From Burkholderiales bacterium PBB6 (GTDB lineage: Bacteria; Pseudomonadota; Gammaproteobacteria; Burkholderiales; Burkholderiaceae_C), in the NCBI GenBank assembly GCA_002255925.1, contig NKIH01000001.1, positions 496,001 to 560,000 on the forward strand: a stretch of DNA of 64,000 nt, written 5' to 3'. Each line of letters begins with the position of its first letter. The stretch's first letter is position 1. A model generated the notes under the pieces. That model saw only the letters and a program-made list of their open reading frames with translations. It ran no database searches and was not told the DNA's origin. Below, piece after piece: positions 24,745 to 33,452 of this stretch. Made by a program: the position numbers and the translations under genes.

Positions 24745-26385
24745 TTGACCGAGCCAGCTTCCCCCGCATCGCCATCCCCACGCCCGCGCGCTCAGCGGGC
24801 CTGGCGCGCGGCGTGTCCGAATTGCGGCGCACCGGTTGATTTCGCTTCGGCGGCATCGGCCAGTGCGGTGTGCAGCTTTTGTCGCAGCAGCCTGCTGCGC
24901 GACGGCGACACCCTGCGCAAGATCGGCGAAAGCGCCGAGCTGTTCGATGACCACACGCCGCTGCAACTCGGCGCCAGTGGCCGTTGGCAGGGCGTGGGCT
25001 TCACGCTCGTGGGGCGTCTGCAATACCGCTACCCCGAGGGCACCTGGAACGAATGGCACCTGCTGTTCGACACCTCGGGCGACGGCCCGCCGCGCTCGGG
25101 CTGGCTGAGTGAGGACAACGCCGGCCATGTGCTGAGCTTCGACCAGAAGCCGCTGACCGACCCACCGGTGCTGGCCGAGTGGCATGCCGGCCAGCGCGTG
25201 CTGGTGGACGGCCGCGCCTGGACGGTGGCGTCGATCCAGCCCGTCACCCTGGGTGCGGCCGTGGGCGAATTGCCGCGCCCGCCGACCCTGGGTCACCCGC
25301 ACACGGTGGTCGATCTGCGCAATGAGCGCGATGAGGTCGGCACGCTGGATGACGCGGCCGGCCCCGCCCTGCAATGGGCCATCGGCAAGCCGATCAACCT
25401 CTCGGCGCTGTCGCTGACCGGCCTGCGTGATGACAACGCCGCCGCGGTGAGTGGTCGCACGCTGGAATGCCCGTCGTGCGGCGCGTCGCTCACCGCCACG
25501 CTGGCCAGCACGCAGGCCATCACCTGCGGCCAGTGCCATGCGGTGGTCGACATCTCTGCCGGCGCAGGCGCTGACCTGAAGCACTACGCGCAGAACAATT
25601 CTGGCGAGGCCGGCATCGGCCCGCAGATTCCGCTGGGCAGCACCGGCCGCCTGTCACTCGGCTACGAGGGTGCGCAAGACTGGACCGTGGTCGGTTACCA
25701 GGAACGCTGCGACATCCCGTCGCCGGGCGATGACGACGAGCAGACCTTCTGGCGCGAATACCTGCTCTACAACCGCCAGGCGGGTTTTGCCTTTCTGGTG
25801 GATGCCGAAGACGGCTGGAGCGCCGTGCGCCCGCTCACCGGTGCGCCGCAACAGCGCGGCAACGCCGCCACCTGGCAAGACCAGACCTACCAGCAGCGCT
25901 ACCGCTACGTGGCGGCCGTCACCTGGGTGCAGGGCGAGTTCTACTGGCGCGTCAAACGCGATGAGCGCGCCCGCGTCACCGACTTCACCGGCGCCGATGG
26001 CCGTGTGTTGTCACGCGAGGAAACCGGCAGCGAAGTCACCTGGTCGGCCGGCCGCAGGCTGGGTGCGGCGGAGATTGCGCGCGGCTTCAACCTGCCACCG
26101 GGGAGCCTCGGCGGCGACAGCCTGCCCACCTCCAGCCTCGGTGGTGGCGGCTTGGGCAGCAGCGGCATCAGCCAGGGCGTGATCATCCTGATCGTCGTGG
26201 TGGTGGTGATCCTGCTGATGAGCCGCTGCACCAGCCGCGACGACTGTGACCAGACGCGGGCCACCTTCGGTGAGGCCAGCGCTGAATACCAGCAATGCCG
26301 CCGCAGCAGCGGCAGCTCGGGCGGGCTGCGCACCGGCGGCGGATCTTTTGGCGGTTTTTCCAGCGGGGGCGGCGGCCACAAGTAG
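24745..26385 (+). CDS. zinc-ribbon/DUF4178 membrane protein
   Basis: A 546-residue protein. It has two zinc-ribbon knuckle pairs: CPNCGAPVDF...CSFC near residues 24-46 and CPSCG...CGQC near residues 237-262. DUF4178-like segments follow each (QGVGFTLVGRLQYRYPEGTWNEWHLLFDT; DWTVVGYQERCDIPSPGDDDEQTFWREYLLYN). Near residue 475 is one transmembrane helix (GVIILIVVVVVILLMS), followed by a Cys/Gly/Ser-rich tail, so most of the protein should face the cytoplasm. Its start is a TTG ten bases after the SPFH stop. DUF4178 proteins co-occur with DUF350 and spermidine-synthase genes in other bacteria; the molecular function is unknown. Confidence 0.82.
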   Translation: MTEPASPASPSPRPRAQRAWRAACPNCGAPVDFASAASASAVCSFCRSSLLRDGDTLRKIGESAELFDDHTPLQLGASGRWQGVGFTLVGRLQYRYPEGTWNEWHLLFDTSGDGPPRSGWLSEDNAGHVLSFDQKPLTDPPVLAEWHAGQRVLVDGRAWTVASIQPVTLGAAVGELPRPPTLGHPHTVVDLRNERDEVGTLDDAAGPALQWAIGKPINLSALSLTGLRDDNAAAVSGRTLECPSCGASLTATLASTQAITCGQCHAVVDISAGAGADLKHYAQNNSGEAGIGPQIPLGSTGRLSLGYEGAQDWTVVGYQERCDIPSPGDDDEQTFWREYLLYNRQAGFAFLVDAEDGWSAVRPLTGAPQQRGNAATWQDQTYQQRYRYVAAVTWVQGEFYWRVKRDERARVTDFTGADGRVLSREETGSEVTWSAGRRLGAAEIARGFNLPPGSLGGDSLPTSSLGGGGLGSSGISQGVIILIVVVVVILLMSRCTSRDDCDQTRATFGEASAEYQQCRRSSGSSGGLRTGGGSFGGFSSGGGGHK

Positions 26386-26409
26386 GCCGCTTCCCGCTGA
26401 TACAAGGAG

Positions 26410-26637
26410 ATGACGATGGACTTTGAATGGCTCAAGCCGGCGGTGGTGCTGGGTTCGGTGCTGTACGCCGTGATTGGCGTGGTGGTGCTGTGGGCGAGCT
26501 TCGTCGTGATCGACAAGCTCACGCCCTACAAGCTCTGGGAAGAGATCGTCGAACACAAGAACGTGGCGCTGGGCATCGTGGTGGCCGGCATGTTCGTGGC
26601 CATCGGCCAGATCGTTGCCGCAGCGATCCACGGTTGA
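26410..26637 (+). CDS. small DUF350 (YjfL-like) membrane protein
   Basis: A 75-residue protein with two hydrophobic helices (VLGSVLYAVIGVVVLWASFVVI and NVALGIVVAGMFVAIGQIVAAAI), matching the two-helix DUF350 unit of YjfL proteins. An AAGGAGATGACG stretch lies just before the ATG (AGGAG at 26404-26408), so translation should be strong. It lies 24 bases after the DUF4178 gene and 1-2 bases before the spermidine-synthase-like gene, in the same operon. DUF350 proteins are membrane components of polyamine/stress gene clusters; no reaction is known. Confidence 0.85.
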   Translation: MTMDFEWLKPAVVLGSVLYAVIGVVVLWASFVVIDKLTPYKLWEEIVEHKNVALGIVVAGMFVAIGQIVAAAIHG

Positions 26638-26638
26638 G

Positions 26639-28216
26639 TTGAACGCGCCCAAGTCACCCGACGCTGCCACCCCGACCTCGCGCGTGCACCCCGCCGAGGT
26701 GGTGCTGCTGGTCTCGGTATTCCTGATCGCCGCCTGCGGGCTGGTGTACGAGCTGGCCGCTGGCGCCTTGGCCAGCTACCTGCTGGGCGACTCGGTCCTG
26801 CAGTTCTCCACCATCATCGGCGCCTACCTGTTCGCGATGGGCGTGGGCTCGTGGCTGTCGCGCTTGATCGAGCGTCAACTGGTGGCGCAGTTCCTGCGCA
26901 TCGAGCTGCTGGTGGGGCTGGTGGGCGGCCTGATGCCCGCCGCGCTGTTCGTGGCGCACAGCAGCCTGAACGGCACGGGGCAGCTGTCTTTCAAGATCCT
27001 GCTTTACGGCTTGGTTGGCCTGGTGGGGGCCTTGGTCGGGCTGGAAATTCCGCTGGTGATGCGCATCCTCAAGCGCCAGTTCAGCCACCGCTATGCGCTG
27101 AAGGACCTGGTCTCGCAGGTGCTGACGTTCGACTACCTCGGCGCGCTGGTGGTGGCGGTGGCGTTTCCGCTGCTGCTGGTGCCGCACCTCGGGCTGATCC
27201 GCACCGGGCTGCTGTTCGGCCTGCTCAACACCGCGGTGGCCATCTGGGCGCTGTTCATGTTCCGCGACGAGCTGCCGCGCTGGCGCAGCCATGCGCTCGC
27301 CTGCGCGGGTGTGGTGCTGGCGCTGGGCGCCGCGGTGGGCGGTGCTGACCACCTCACCACCTGGGCTGAAGACCGCTTTTACGGTGAGCACATCGTCTAC
27401 CGCAGCAGCAGCCCTTATCAGCGCATCGTGGTGACGCGCAGCGGTGCCGGCACGCGCCTGTTCCTCAACGGCAACCTGCAGTTCCACTCGCGCGACGAGT
27501 ACCGGTATCACGAGGCCCTGGTGCACCCCGCCATGGCTGCGCATGGTGCGCCGAAGAAGGTGCTGGTGCTGGGCGGTGGTGACGGCATGGCGGTGCGCGA
27601 AATCCTCAAGTACTCGTCGGTCGAGCAGGTGACGCTGGTCGAGCTGGACCCGGCGATGACGCAGTTGTTCAGCACCGAGCCGATGCTCACGCGGCTGAAC
27701 GGCAACGCGCTCACGTCACCCAAGGTGCGCATCGTCAATACCGACGCCTCCGGCTGGCTGGAAAGCCACGACGAGGTGTTCGACGTGATCGTGGTCGACT
27801 TCCCCGACCCGACCAATTTCGCGCTCGGCAAGCTCTACACGACCAGCTTCTATGCGCTGCTCGATCCGCACTTGTCGGCCGGTGGTTTTGCCGTGGTGCA
27901 GACCACCTCGCCGCTGATCGCCCGCAAGAGTTTCTGGACCGTGGCCACCACCATCGAGGCCGTGGGCCTGCACACCACGCCGTACCACGCGCATGTGCCG
28001 AGCTTTGGTGAGTGGGGCTTCATCCTGGCGGGCCGCCGGCCCTGGCAGCCGCCCCGGCAGTTGCCTGACGGACTGCGCTTCCTGACCGTGGCTGGTCTGC
28101 CCGCGCTGCTCGACTTTCCGCCCGACATGGCCCGCGTGCCGGCTGAGCCGAACCGCTTGTCGAACCAGGGCCTGGTGCACACGTTTGAAGACGAGTGGGG
28201 CCGGGTGCACCAGTGA
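26639..28216 (+). CDS. polytopic spermidine-synthase-like aminopropyltransferase
   Basis: A 525-residue membrane form of spermidine synthase. Residues about 20-225 hold about seven transmembrane helices (VVLLVSVFLIAACGLVYELAAG onward). The C-terminal 280 residues are the catalytic fold: VLVLGGGDGMAVREILKY (decarboxylated-SAM binding), TLVELDPAMTQLF, and VIVVDFPDPTNFALGKLYTTSFYALL. Spermidine synthase transfers an aminopropyl group from decarboxylated SAM to putrescine or a similar amine. The start is probably the TTG at 26639, one base after the DUF350 stop; a TTG at 26615 that overlaps it is the alternative. Its stop shares bases with the start of the FAD gene (TGATG). Decarboxylated SAM would come from the AdoMet decarboxylase at 33453-33845. 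Confidence 0.88.
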   Translation: MNAPKSPDAATPTSRVHPAEVVLLVSVFLIAACGLVYELAAGALASYLLGDSVLQFSTIIGAYLFAMGVGSWLSRLIERQLVAQFLRIELLVGLVGGLMPAALFVAHSSLNGTGQLSFKILLYGLVGLVGALVGLEIPLVMRILKRQFSHRYALKDLVSQVLTFDYLGALVVAVAFPLLLVPHLGLIRTGLLFGLLNTAVAIWALFMFRDELPRWRSHALACAGVVLALGAAVGGADHLTTWAEDRFYGEHIVYRSSSPYQRIVVTRSGAGTRLFLNGNLQFHSRDEYRYHEALVHPAMAAHGAPKKVLVLGGGDGMAVREILKYSSVEQVTLVELDPAMTQLFSTEPMLTRLNGNALTSPKVRIVNTDASGWLESHDEVFDVIVVDFPDPTNFALGKLYTTSFYALLDPHLSAGGFAVVQTTSPLIARKSFWTVATTIEAVGLHTTPYHAHVPSFGEWGFILAGRRPWQPPRQLPDGLRFLTVAGLPALLDFPPDMARVPAEPNRLSNQGLVHTFEDEWGRVHQ

Positions 28217-29865
28217 TGCGCCGCCGCCAGGTGTTGACGATGGCAGGTGCCGCGCCGCTTGCGGGCCTGGGCTTGCAAGCGTGCACGCCCGCGCCTGAGG
28301 CATCAAAGCGCGAGGCGCTGAACCAGGTGCCCGTGCGCTGGGTCGGTGCCAATGCCGAGCGCGGCCACCAGCTGCGCGACGGCTTTGGCCAGGGCAAATC
28401 AGGCAGCCTGCCGCTGGTGGCCGTGCAGCGCCAGACTGGCGTGCTGGTGGTGGGTGGCGGCGTGGCGGGCCTATCGGCCTTGCATCACTTGGTGAAGGCC
28501 GGTGTGGACGACGCCGTGCTGCTGGAGCTGGAAGACCAGGTCGGTGGCAACAGCCGCGGCCACAGCGTGGGCGGCCTGGCCTGTCCGCTCGGGGCGCACT
28601 ACCTGCCGGTGCCCGGCCCGGCCGCCATCGAGGTAGGCGCCTGGCTGCACGACATCGGCCTGCTGCGCTCCACCGCGGCCGGCGTGGTGCCGAATGAGCG
28701 TTACCTGTGCCACGCCCCGCAAGAGCGCCTGTTCATCGACGGCGCCTGGCAGGACGGCCTGTTGCCTGCTGCCGATGGCCGGCCCGCCACCCAGGCCCAG
28801 TACCGCCTGTTTGCGCGGCTGGTGGATGGTGCCCAGCGCCAGCTCGGCTTCAACCTGCCCACCCATGCCGGGCGCTTCACCGCCGACCATGCGGCGCTGG
28901 ATGCCCAGACCTTCGGGGCGTGGTTGCAGGCCCAAGGGGTGAGCGACCCGCACCTGCTGGGCTACCTCGATTACGCCTGCCGCGACGACTACGGCGCCGG
29001 CATTCATACCGTGTCGGCCTGGGCCGGGCTGCACTACTTCGCCAGCCGCCACGGTTTCCACCCGCCCGGTGATGACAGCGCCGAGCGCGACGCCGTGTTC
29101 ACCTGGCCCGAGGGCAATGCCTTTCTGGTGCGCGAGTTGGCCGCGCCGCTGCAGCCGCGCCTGCAGTCAGGCCGCACCGTGCTGCGGGTGACGGCCGAGC
29201 GGCAAGGCGTGCAGGTGCTGGCCTTTGACCACGCCGCACGGCAGCTCGAAGCCTGGCGCGCCCACACCGTGGTGCTGGCCACGCCGCTGTTCATTGCCCA
29301 ACGCCTGCTGCAAGGCGCCGAGGCTGCGTTGCAGCAGGCCCTGGCCGAGGCGGCAGCCGCCACCCGCTACGCGCCCTGGCTGGTGGGCAACCTGCTGCTG
29401 CGCGGCCCGCTGCAAGAGCGCGTTGGGGCACCGGCCGCCTGGGACAACGTGGCCTACGCGCCTGCCGGGGGCAATGCGGCGCTGGGTTATGTGAATGCCC
29501 AGCACCAGTCCTTGCGGCCCGACGCGGGGCTGACCGGCCCGCAACTGCTCACCACGTACCACGCGCTGCCGGTGGCTGAACGTGCATCGCTGCTCCAGCA
29601 ACCCGCGGCCAGCTGGCTGGCCCGCATCGTGGCCGACCTGCAAGCCGTGCATCCAGACCTGCCCGAGCAGCTGCAGCAGGCCGAGCTGATGCGCTGGGGC
29701 CACGCCATGAGCATCCCGGTGCCGGGGGTGCGCAGCCAGGCGGCGCGCACGGCCTTGCGGCAGGCCCGCGGCCGTATACGTTTTGCGCATGCGGATCTGG
29801 CGGGCTATTCAGTTTTCGAAGAAGCCTTCACACTAGGCGCTGTGAGCACAAGGCAGATCCGGTAG
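28216..29865 (+). CDS. exported FAD-dependent oxidoreductase (amine-oxidase-like)
   Basis: A 549-residue flavoprotein. It opens with a twin-arginine-like signal (MRRRQVLTMAGAAPLAGLG) followed by a lipobox-like LQAC, so it is probably exported folded, perhaps as a lipoprotein. The FAD/NAD motif is VLVVGGGVAGLSALHHLVKAG, with the acidic end of beta-2 in LLELEDQVGGNSRG, as in flavin amine oxidases. The C-terminus has RIRFAHADLAGYSVFEEAF, the usual flavin-closing region. It is coupled to the spermidine-synthase-like gene by a TGATG overlap, so polyamine oxidation is an obvious hypothesis, but the exact substrate is not shown. Confidence 0.78.
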   Translation: MRRRQVLTMAGAAPLAGLGLQACTPAPEASKREALNQVPVRWVGANAERGHQLRDGFGQGKSGSLPLVAVQRQTGVLVVGGGVAGLSALHHLVKAGVDDAVLLELEDQVGGNSRGHSVGGLACPLGAHYLPVPGPAAIEVGAWLHDIGLLRSTAAGVVPNERYLCHAPQERLFIDGAWQDGLLPAADGRPATQAQYRLFARLVDGAQRQLGFNLPTHAGRFTADHAALDAQTFGAWLQAQGVSDPHLLGYLDYACRDDYGAGIHTVSAWAGLHYFASRHGFHPPGDDSAERDAVFTWPEGNAFLVRELAAPLQPRLQSGRTVLRVTAERQGVQVLAFDHAARQLEAWRAHTVVLATPLFIAQRLLQGAEAALQQALAEAAAATRYAPWLVGNLLLRGPLQERVGAPAAWDNVAYAPAGGNAALGYVNAQHQSLRPDAGLTGPQLLTTYHALPVAERASLLQQPAASWLARIVADLQAVHPDLPEQLQQAELMRWGHAMSIPVPGVRSQAARTALRQARGRIRFAHADLAGYSVFEEAFTLGAVSTRQIR

Positions 29866-29940
29866 AAAACGGGTGGGTGGCCATGCAGTCGCGCCTTCTG
29901 GGCGCAAACAAGTAACATTCTGCAAACAATCAAGCAGAGC

Positions 29941-31002
29941 ATGGCGTCGTCAGCAGTATCCAGGAGGCGTTGGGGAGTAGGCACCTTGGCCGCCGCCGCT
30001 GCATGGCCAATGGCGGCACGGGCCGGCAATGACGTGCTGCGCGTGCTGGCCTGGCCGGGTTACGCCGAGCCCGAAGTGGTGGCCGAATTCGAGCGCCGCC
30101 ACGGCTGCCGGGTGGAAGTCAGCGAGATCGACTCCGACGCCACCCTATGGCAGCGCGTGCGTGAGCGCAATGGCGCTGACTTCGATGTTTTCGCCGTCAA
30201 CACCGCCGAGCTGCAGCGCTACCTGCGCGCCAACTTGGCCCTGCCGCTGACCCCCGCCTTGCTGCCGCTGCTGTCCCGGCAGGAAGACCGCTTCCGGGAC
30301 GTGAGCGCGCTGCCCGGCATTGCCCGCAACGGCCAGCGCTGGGCCGTGCCCTTCGCCTGGGCCGAGATGGGCCTGATCCACGACCGCCGCCGCTGCCCCG
30401 AGCCCCCTGACAGCATCCATGCGCTGTGGGATTCACGCTGGCGCGGCCAGGTGCTGGCCTACAACGGTGGCACGCACAACTTTTCGCTCGCCGCCCAGGC
30501 GCTGGGCTGGTCCGACCCCTTCCAGATTGCCGAAACCCAATGGACCCCGGCGGTGCACAAGCTGATTGCGCTGCGCCGCAACGTCAGCGGCTTCTACACG
30601 CAGCCTGAGGAAGCGGTGCGGCTGTTCCGCCAGCGCCAGGCCGCGATCATGTTCGCCAACTACGGCACCCAGCAATTGCACCTGCTGCGCGCAGCGGGTG
30701 TGGATGCGGGCTATGTCATTCCGCGGGAGGGCGCACTGGCCTGGCTGGACTGCTGGGTGATGGCCCGCGGTGCGCGCAACACCGCGCTGGCGCACGCCTG
30801 GATCAACCACCTGCTGGACCAGCCCGCCAGCGACCTGCTGCGTCAGCGGCAGGGGCTGAACAACACCACCGGTGGCGGTCTGTCGCCGCAGGCCGGCGGC
30901 CGGCTGGTCTGGCTGGCCCCGGTGGAAAGCGAAGATCGCCGCAGCCGACTCTGGTCGCGCATCTTTTCGGGTGACAACGCCACCAAGGTGCTGGGCACAT
31001 GA
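29941..31002 (+). CDS. PotD/NspS-like periplasmic polyamine-binding protein
   Basis: A 353-residue periplasmic solute-binding protein of the PotD/PotF group. The N-terminus is a twin-arginine-like signal (MASSAVSRRRWGVGTLAAAAAW, ending ARA). The mature part opens VLRVLAWPGYAEPEVVAEFERRHGCRVEV, typical of spermidine/putrescine binders, and contains VPFAWAEMGLIHDRR and NYGTQQLHLLRAAGVDAGYVIPREGALAWLDCWVMA. No potABC transporter genes accompany it; instead its stop overlaps the start of a diguanylate cyclase (ATGA). That is the layout of Vibrio NspS-MbaA, where the binding protein senses polyamine and passes the signal to a GGDEF protein. The role as sensor rather than transporter is inference. 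Confidence 0.82.
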   Translation: MASSAVSRRRWGVGTLAAAAAWPMAARAGNDVLRVLAWPGYAEPEVVAEFERRHGCRVEVSEIDSDATLWQRVRERNGADFDVFAVNTAELQRYLRANLALPLTPALLPLLSRQEDRFRDVSALPGIARNGQRWAVPFAWAEMGLIHDRRRCPEPPDSIHALWDSRWRGQVLAYNGGTHNFSLAAQALGWSDPFQIAETQWTPAVHKLIALRRNVSGFYTQPEEAVRLFRQRQAAIMFANYGTQQLHLLRAAGVDAGYVIPREGALAWLDCWVMARGARNTALAHAWINHLLDQPASDLLRQRQGLNNTTGGGLSPQAGGRLVWLAPVESEDRRSRLWSRIFSGDNATKVLGT

Positions 31003-32729
31003 GGCTGCGCATCAGCTTCAAGCTGGCGATCCTGCTGGCCTTGGTGGGTGCGCTCGCCGCGGGCCTGACGGGCTTTTATGCCTATGAGGCCAGCCGCAAG
31101 CTCCAGCTGAATTCGGCCCGCACCGAGCTGCTCACCTCGACCCAGATGCTGGCCCGACGCATCACGCTGATGCAGGGCGAAATCACGCGCAACCTGCAGA
31201 TGCTCACGCGCCATCCGGTGGCCCTGGCCACGCTGCAGCAAGGGCATCCGAGCGATGCCGACCAGGTGGCCACCCTGTTCGACGGCGTCATGACGGCCAA
31301 CCCGGCCTACCTGCAGGTGCGCCTGATCTCGGCCGATGGCCACGGCATGGAGCGGGTGCGCCTGGACCGCATCGGCAGCCTGGCCGTGCGGCTGGTGGGG
31401 GACGACCTGCAGGAGAAGGGCCATTTCCCCTATGTGGCCGACGCGCTGCGGCTGCCGCTGGGCGGCACCTGGCTGTCGCGCATCTCGATCAACCACGAAA
31501 CGGGCACCTATGCCGGCCTGGATCAACCCCTGCTGCAGCTCGCCATGCCGGTGATGGACGCCCAGGGCGCGGCCCGCGGGGTGGTGGTCATCAACGTCGA
31601 CCTGAACGGCCTGTTCGGCCTGCTGGCGGCCGATCTGCCGGGCAGCTACCAGCTCTACCTGGCCAACGGCGCCGGTGATGTGCTGATCCATCCTGACGCC
31701 ACCCAGACCTTCGGTTTCGACCGGGGCCGGCGGGTGCTGTTGCAGAGCGAGTTTCCGGACACGGTGTCGCTCTTCACCGGCCAGGCCGCGCCCGTGCTGA
31801 TCGACCGCAGCGAAGCGCTGCCGGGCCGGCCGCCGCAGGTGGCGGCCTTCATTCCGCAGTCGATCGAATCGCCCGACAACGACAACCGCCTGGTCATCGG
31901 CCTGGCGCAGCCGTTGTCGTTCGTGCTGGCGCGCAGCGATGAGGTGGGCAGCGCCATCGTGCGCATCGTGCTGGGCCTGTGCGCCTTGAGTGCGGCGCTG
32001 GCCGTGCTGGTGTCGCGCGCGGTGTCACGGCCGATCAATGCGGTGACCGAGGCCGCGCGGCGCTTCGAGACCGGGGAATCGGCCGGCGAGTTGCCGGTGG
32101 AGCGGCAGGACGAGATCGGATCACTCGCGCGCAGCTTCCAGAAGATGCAGACCCGCATCGCCCAGCAACTGCTCGACCTGAAGGACAAGCAGGACCAGCT
32201 GGAGCACCTGTCGCACCACGACACCCTGACCGACTTGCCGAACCGCCGCCTGTTCAGCGACCGCCTTGCGCAGGCGCTGGCCTATGCCCGACGGCATGGC
32301 GAAGAAGTGACCGTGCTGTTCCTCGACCTCGATGACTTCAAGCGCATCAATGACGAGTTTGGCCACGAGGCCGGCGACTTGTTGCTGCAAGGCCTGGCGC
32401 GCCGCCTGCAGGCCCAGATGCGCGAGGTGGACACCGTCGCCCGGCTGGGTGGTGACGAGTTTGTGGTGCTGCTCGGCACACCCGCGCACCCGGTGCATGC
32501 GGGCCAGATCGCCGAGAAGCTGATGGCCTTGATCGGCGAGCCGGTGGATTCACCGATGGGCTTGTTGCGGGTCGGGGTCAGTGTCGGCATCAGCCAGTAC
32601 CCGCGCGACGGCGAGACCGCCGACCAGATCATGGCCAATGCCGACCGGGCCATGTATGCGGCCAAGAAAGTGGCCGGATCCAGCTACCGGTTTGCCGCCG
32701 ACACGCCACCGCGCAACACGGCCGACTGA
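30999..32729 (+). CDS. membrane diguanylate cyclase (Cache-HAMP-GGDEF)
   Basis: A 576-residue membrane protein. A transmembrane helix near residues 8-29 is followed by a periplasmic double-Cache-like sensor (about 35-310), a second helix (about 318-338), a HAMP region (about 340-390), and a GGDEF domain (about 405-565). The active site motif GGDEF is intact (residues 484-488), and the inhibitory site RxxD (R475, D478) lies five residues upstream, so it should make c-di-GMP with product feedback. There is no EAL domain. The start overlaps the PotD-like stop by four bases (ATGA), implying coupled synthesis, and the periplasmic half is a natural docking surface for that protein. Confidence 0.9.
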   Translation: MRLRISFKLAILLALVGALAAGLTGFYAYEASRKLQLNSARTELLTSTQMLARRITLMQGEITRNLQMLTRHPVALATLQQGHPSDADQVATLFDGVMTANPAYLQVRLISADGHGMERVRLDRIGSLAVRLVGDDLQEKGHFPYVADALRLPLGGTWLSRISINHETGTYAGLDQPLLQLAMPVMDAQGAARGVVVINVDLNGLFGLLAADLPGSYQLYLANGAGDVLIHPDATQTFGFDRGRRVLLQSEFPDTVSLFTGQAAPVLIDRSEALPGRPPQVAAFIPQSIESPDNDNRLVIGLAQPLSFVLARSDEVGSAIVRIVLGLCALSAALAVLVSRAVSRPINAVTEAARRFETGESAGELPVERQDEIGSLARSFQKMQTRIAQQLLDLKDKQDQLEHLSHHDTLTDLPNRRLFSDRLAQALAYARRHGEEVTVLFLDLDDFKRINDEFGHEAGDLLLQGLARRLQAQMREVDTVARLGGDEFVVLLGTPAHPVHAGQIAEKLMALIGEPVDSPMGLLRVGVSVGISQYPRDGETADQIMANADRAMYAAKKVAGSSYRFAADTPPRNTAD

Positions 32730-32735
32730 GGCGCC

Positions 32736-33443
32736 TCAGCGGTTCAGCGCGTCCAGCCGCTCGATGGTGCCCACGTCGGTCCACGCGCCGGGCCACAGTG
32801 CCGCACCCAGCCGATGTGCACTCAAGGCCGCTTCCAGCTTGGGCCGCAGCGCCAGGCGCGTGCCCACCGGCACGTCGGTGAACAAGCTTGGGCGGAACAA
32901 GCCCACGCTGGCCCAGGTGAACTTGTCTGCGGCGTCGCGCGTGGCCAGGCCGTCGGGCGTGATGCCGAAGTCGCCACCCGGGTGGTGCGGCGCGTTGGGC
33001 ACCAGCCAGAGCTGGGCGTCGAGCGCGCAGCGCGCGAAGCGGTCGGCGGCATCCGCCGGGAAGGTGAAGCCGGGCAGGAACACGTCGCCCGACACCACCC
33101 AGAACACCTCGTCGCCCGCGGGCGCCAGTTGGGGCAGGGCCTTGGCAATGCCGCCTGCGGTTTCCAGCGCGCCGCCGTGGTCACGGCCTTCCATCGAGTA
33201 GTGCAGCGTCAGGCCCCAGCGGCTGCCGTCGCCCAGGGCGTCCGGAAACTGCTCTTCCAGCCAAGCGGTGTTGATCACCACTTCGCGCACACCGGCCCGC
33301 GCCAGCGCTTCCAGATGCCATTCGATCAGCGGCTTGCCCTGCACCCGCAGCAGCGGCTTGGGCGTGGCATCGGTGAGGGGGCGCATGCGCTCGCCGCGAC
33401 CGGCGGCGAGGATCAGCGCGCGGGGGGCGAGCGGGGCTGTCAT
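32736..33443 (-). CDS. murU: N-acetylmuramate 1-phosphate uridylyltransferase (MurU-like)
   Basis: A 235-residue nucleotidyltransferase. The N-terminal motif ALILAAGRGERMRPLTDATPKPLL is the sugar-nucleotide pyrophosphorylase loop (GxGxRxRPxT...KP), and the C-terminal block WTDVGTIERLDALN is typical of the MurU/Mannose-1-P subgroup. MurU makes UDP-MurNAc from MurNAc-1-phosphate in the peptidoglycan recycling route that bypasses fosfomycin-sensitive MurA. The usual partner kinase gene amgK is not in this window; it would be expected immediately adjacent, so the assignment rests on sequence alone. Its stop forms a 14-bp palindrome with the convergent cyclase stop. Confidence 0.8.
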   Translation of the reverse strand: MTAPLAPRALILAAGRGERMRPLTDATPKPLLRVQGKPLIEWHLEALARAGVREVVINTAWLEEQFPDALGDGSRWGLTLHYSMEGRDHGGALETAGGIAKALPQLAPAGDEVFWVVSGDVFLPGFTFPADAADRFARCALDAQLWLVPNAPHHPGGDFGITPDGLATRDAADKFTWASVGLFRPSLFTDVPVGTRLALRPKLEAALSAHRLGAALWPGAWTDVGTIERLDALNR

Positions 33444-33452
33444 GTCCGCAGT

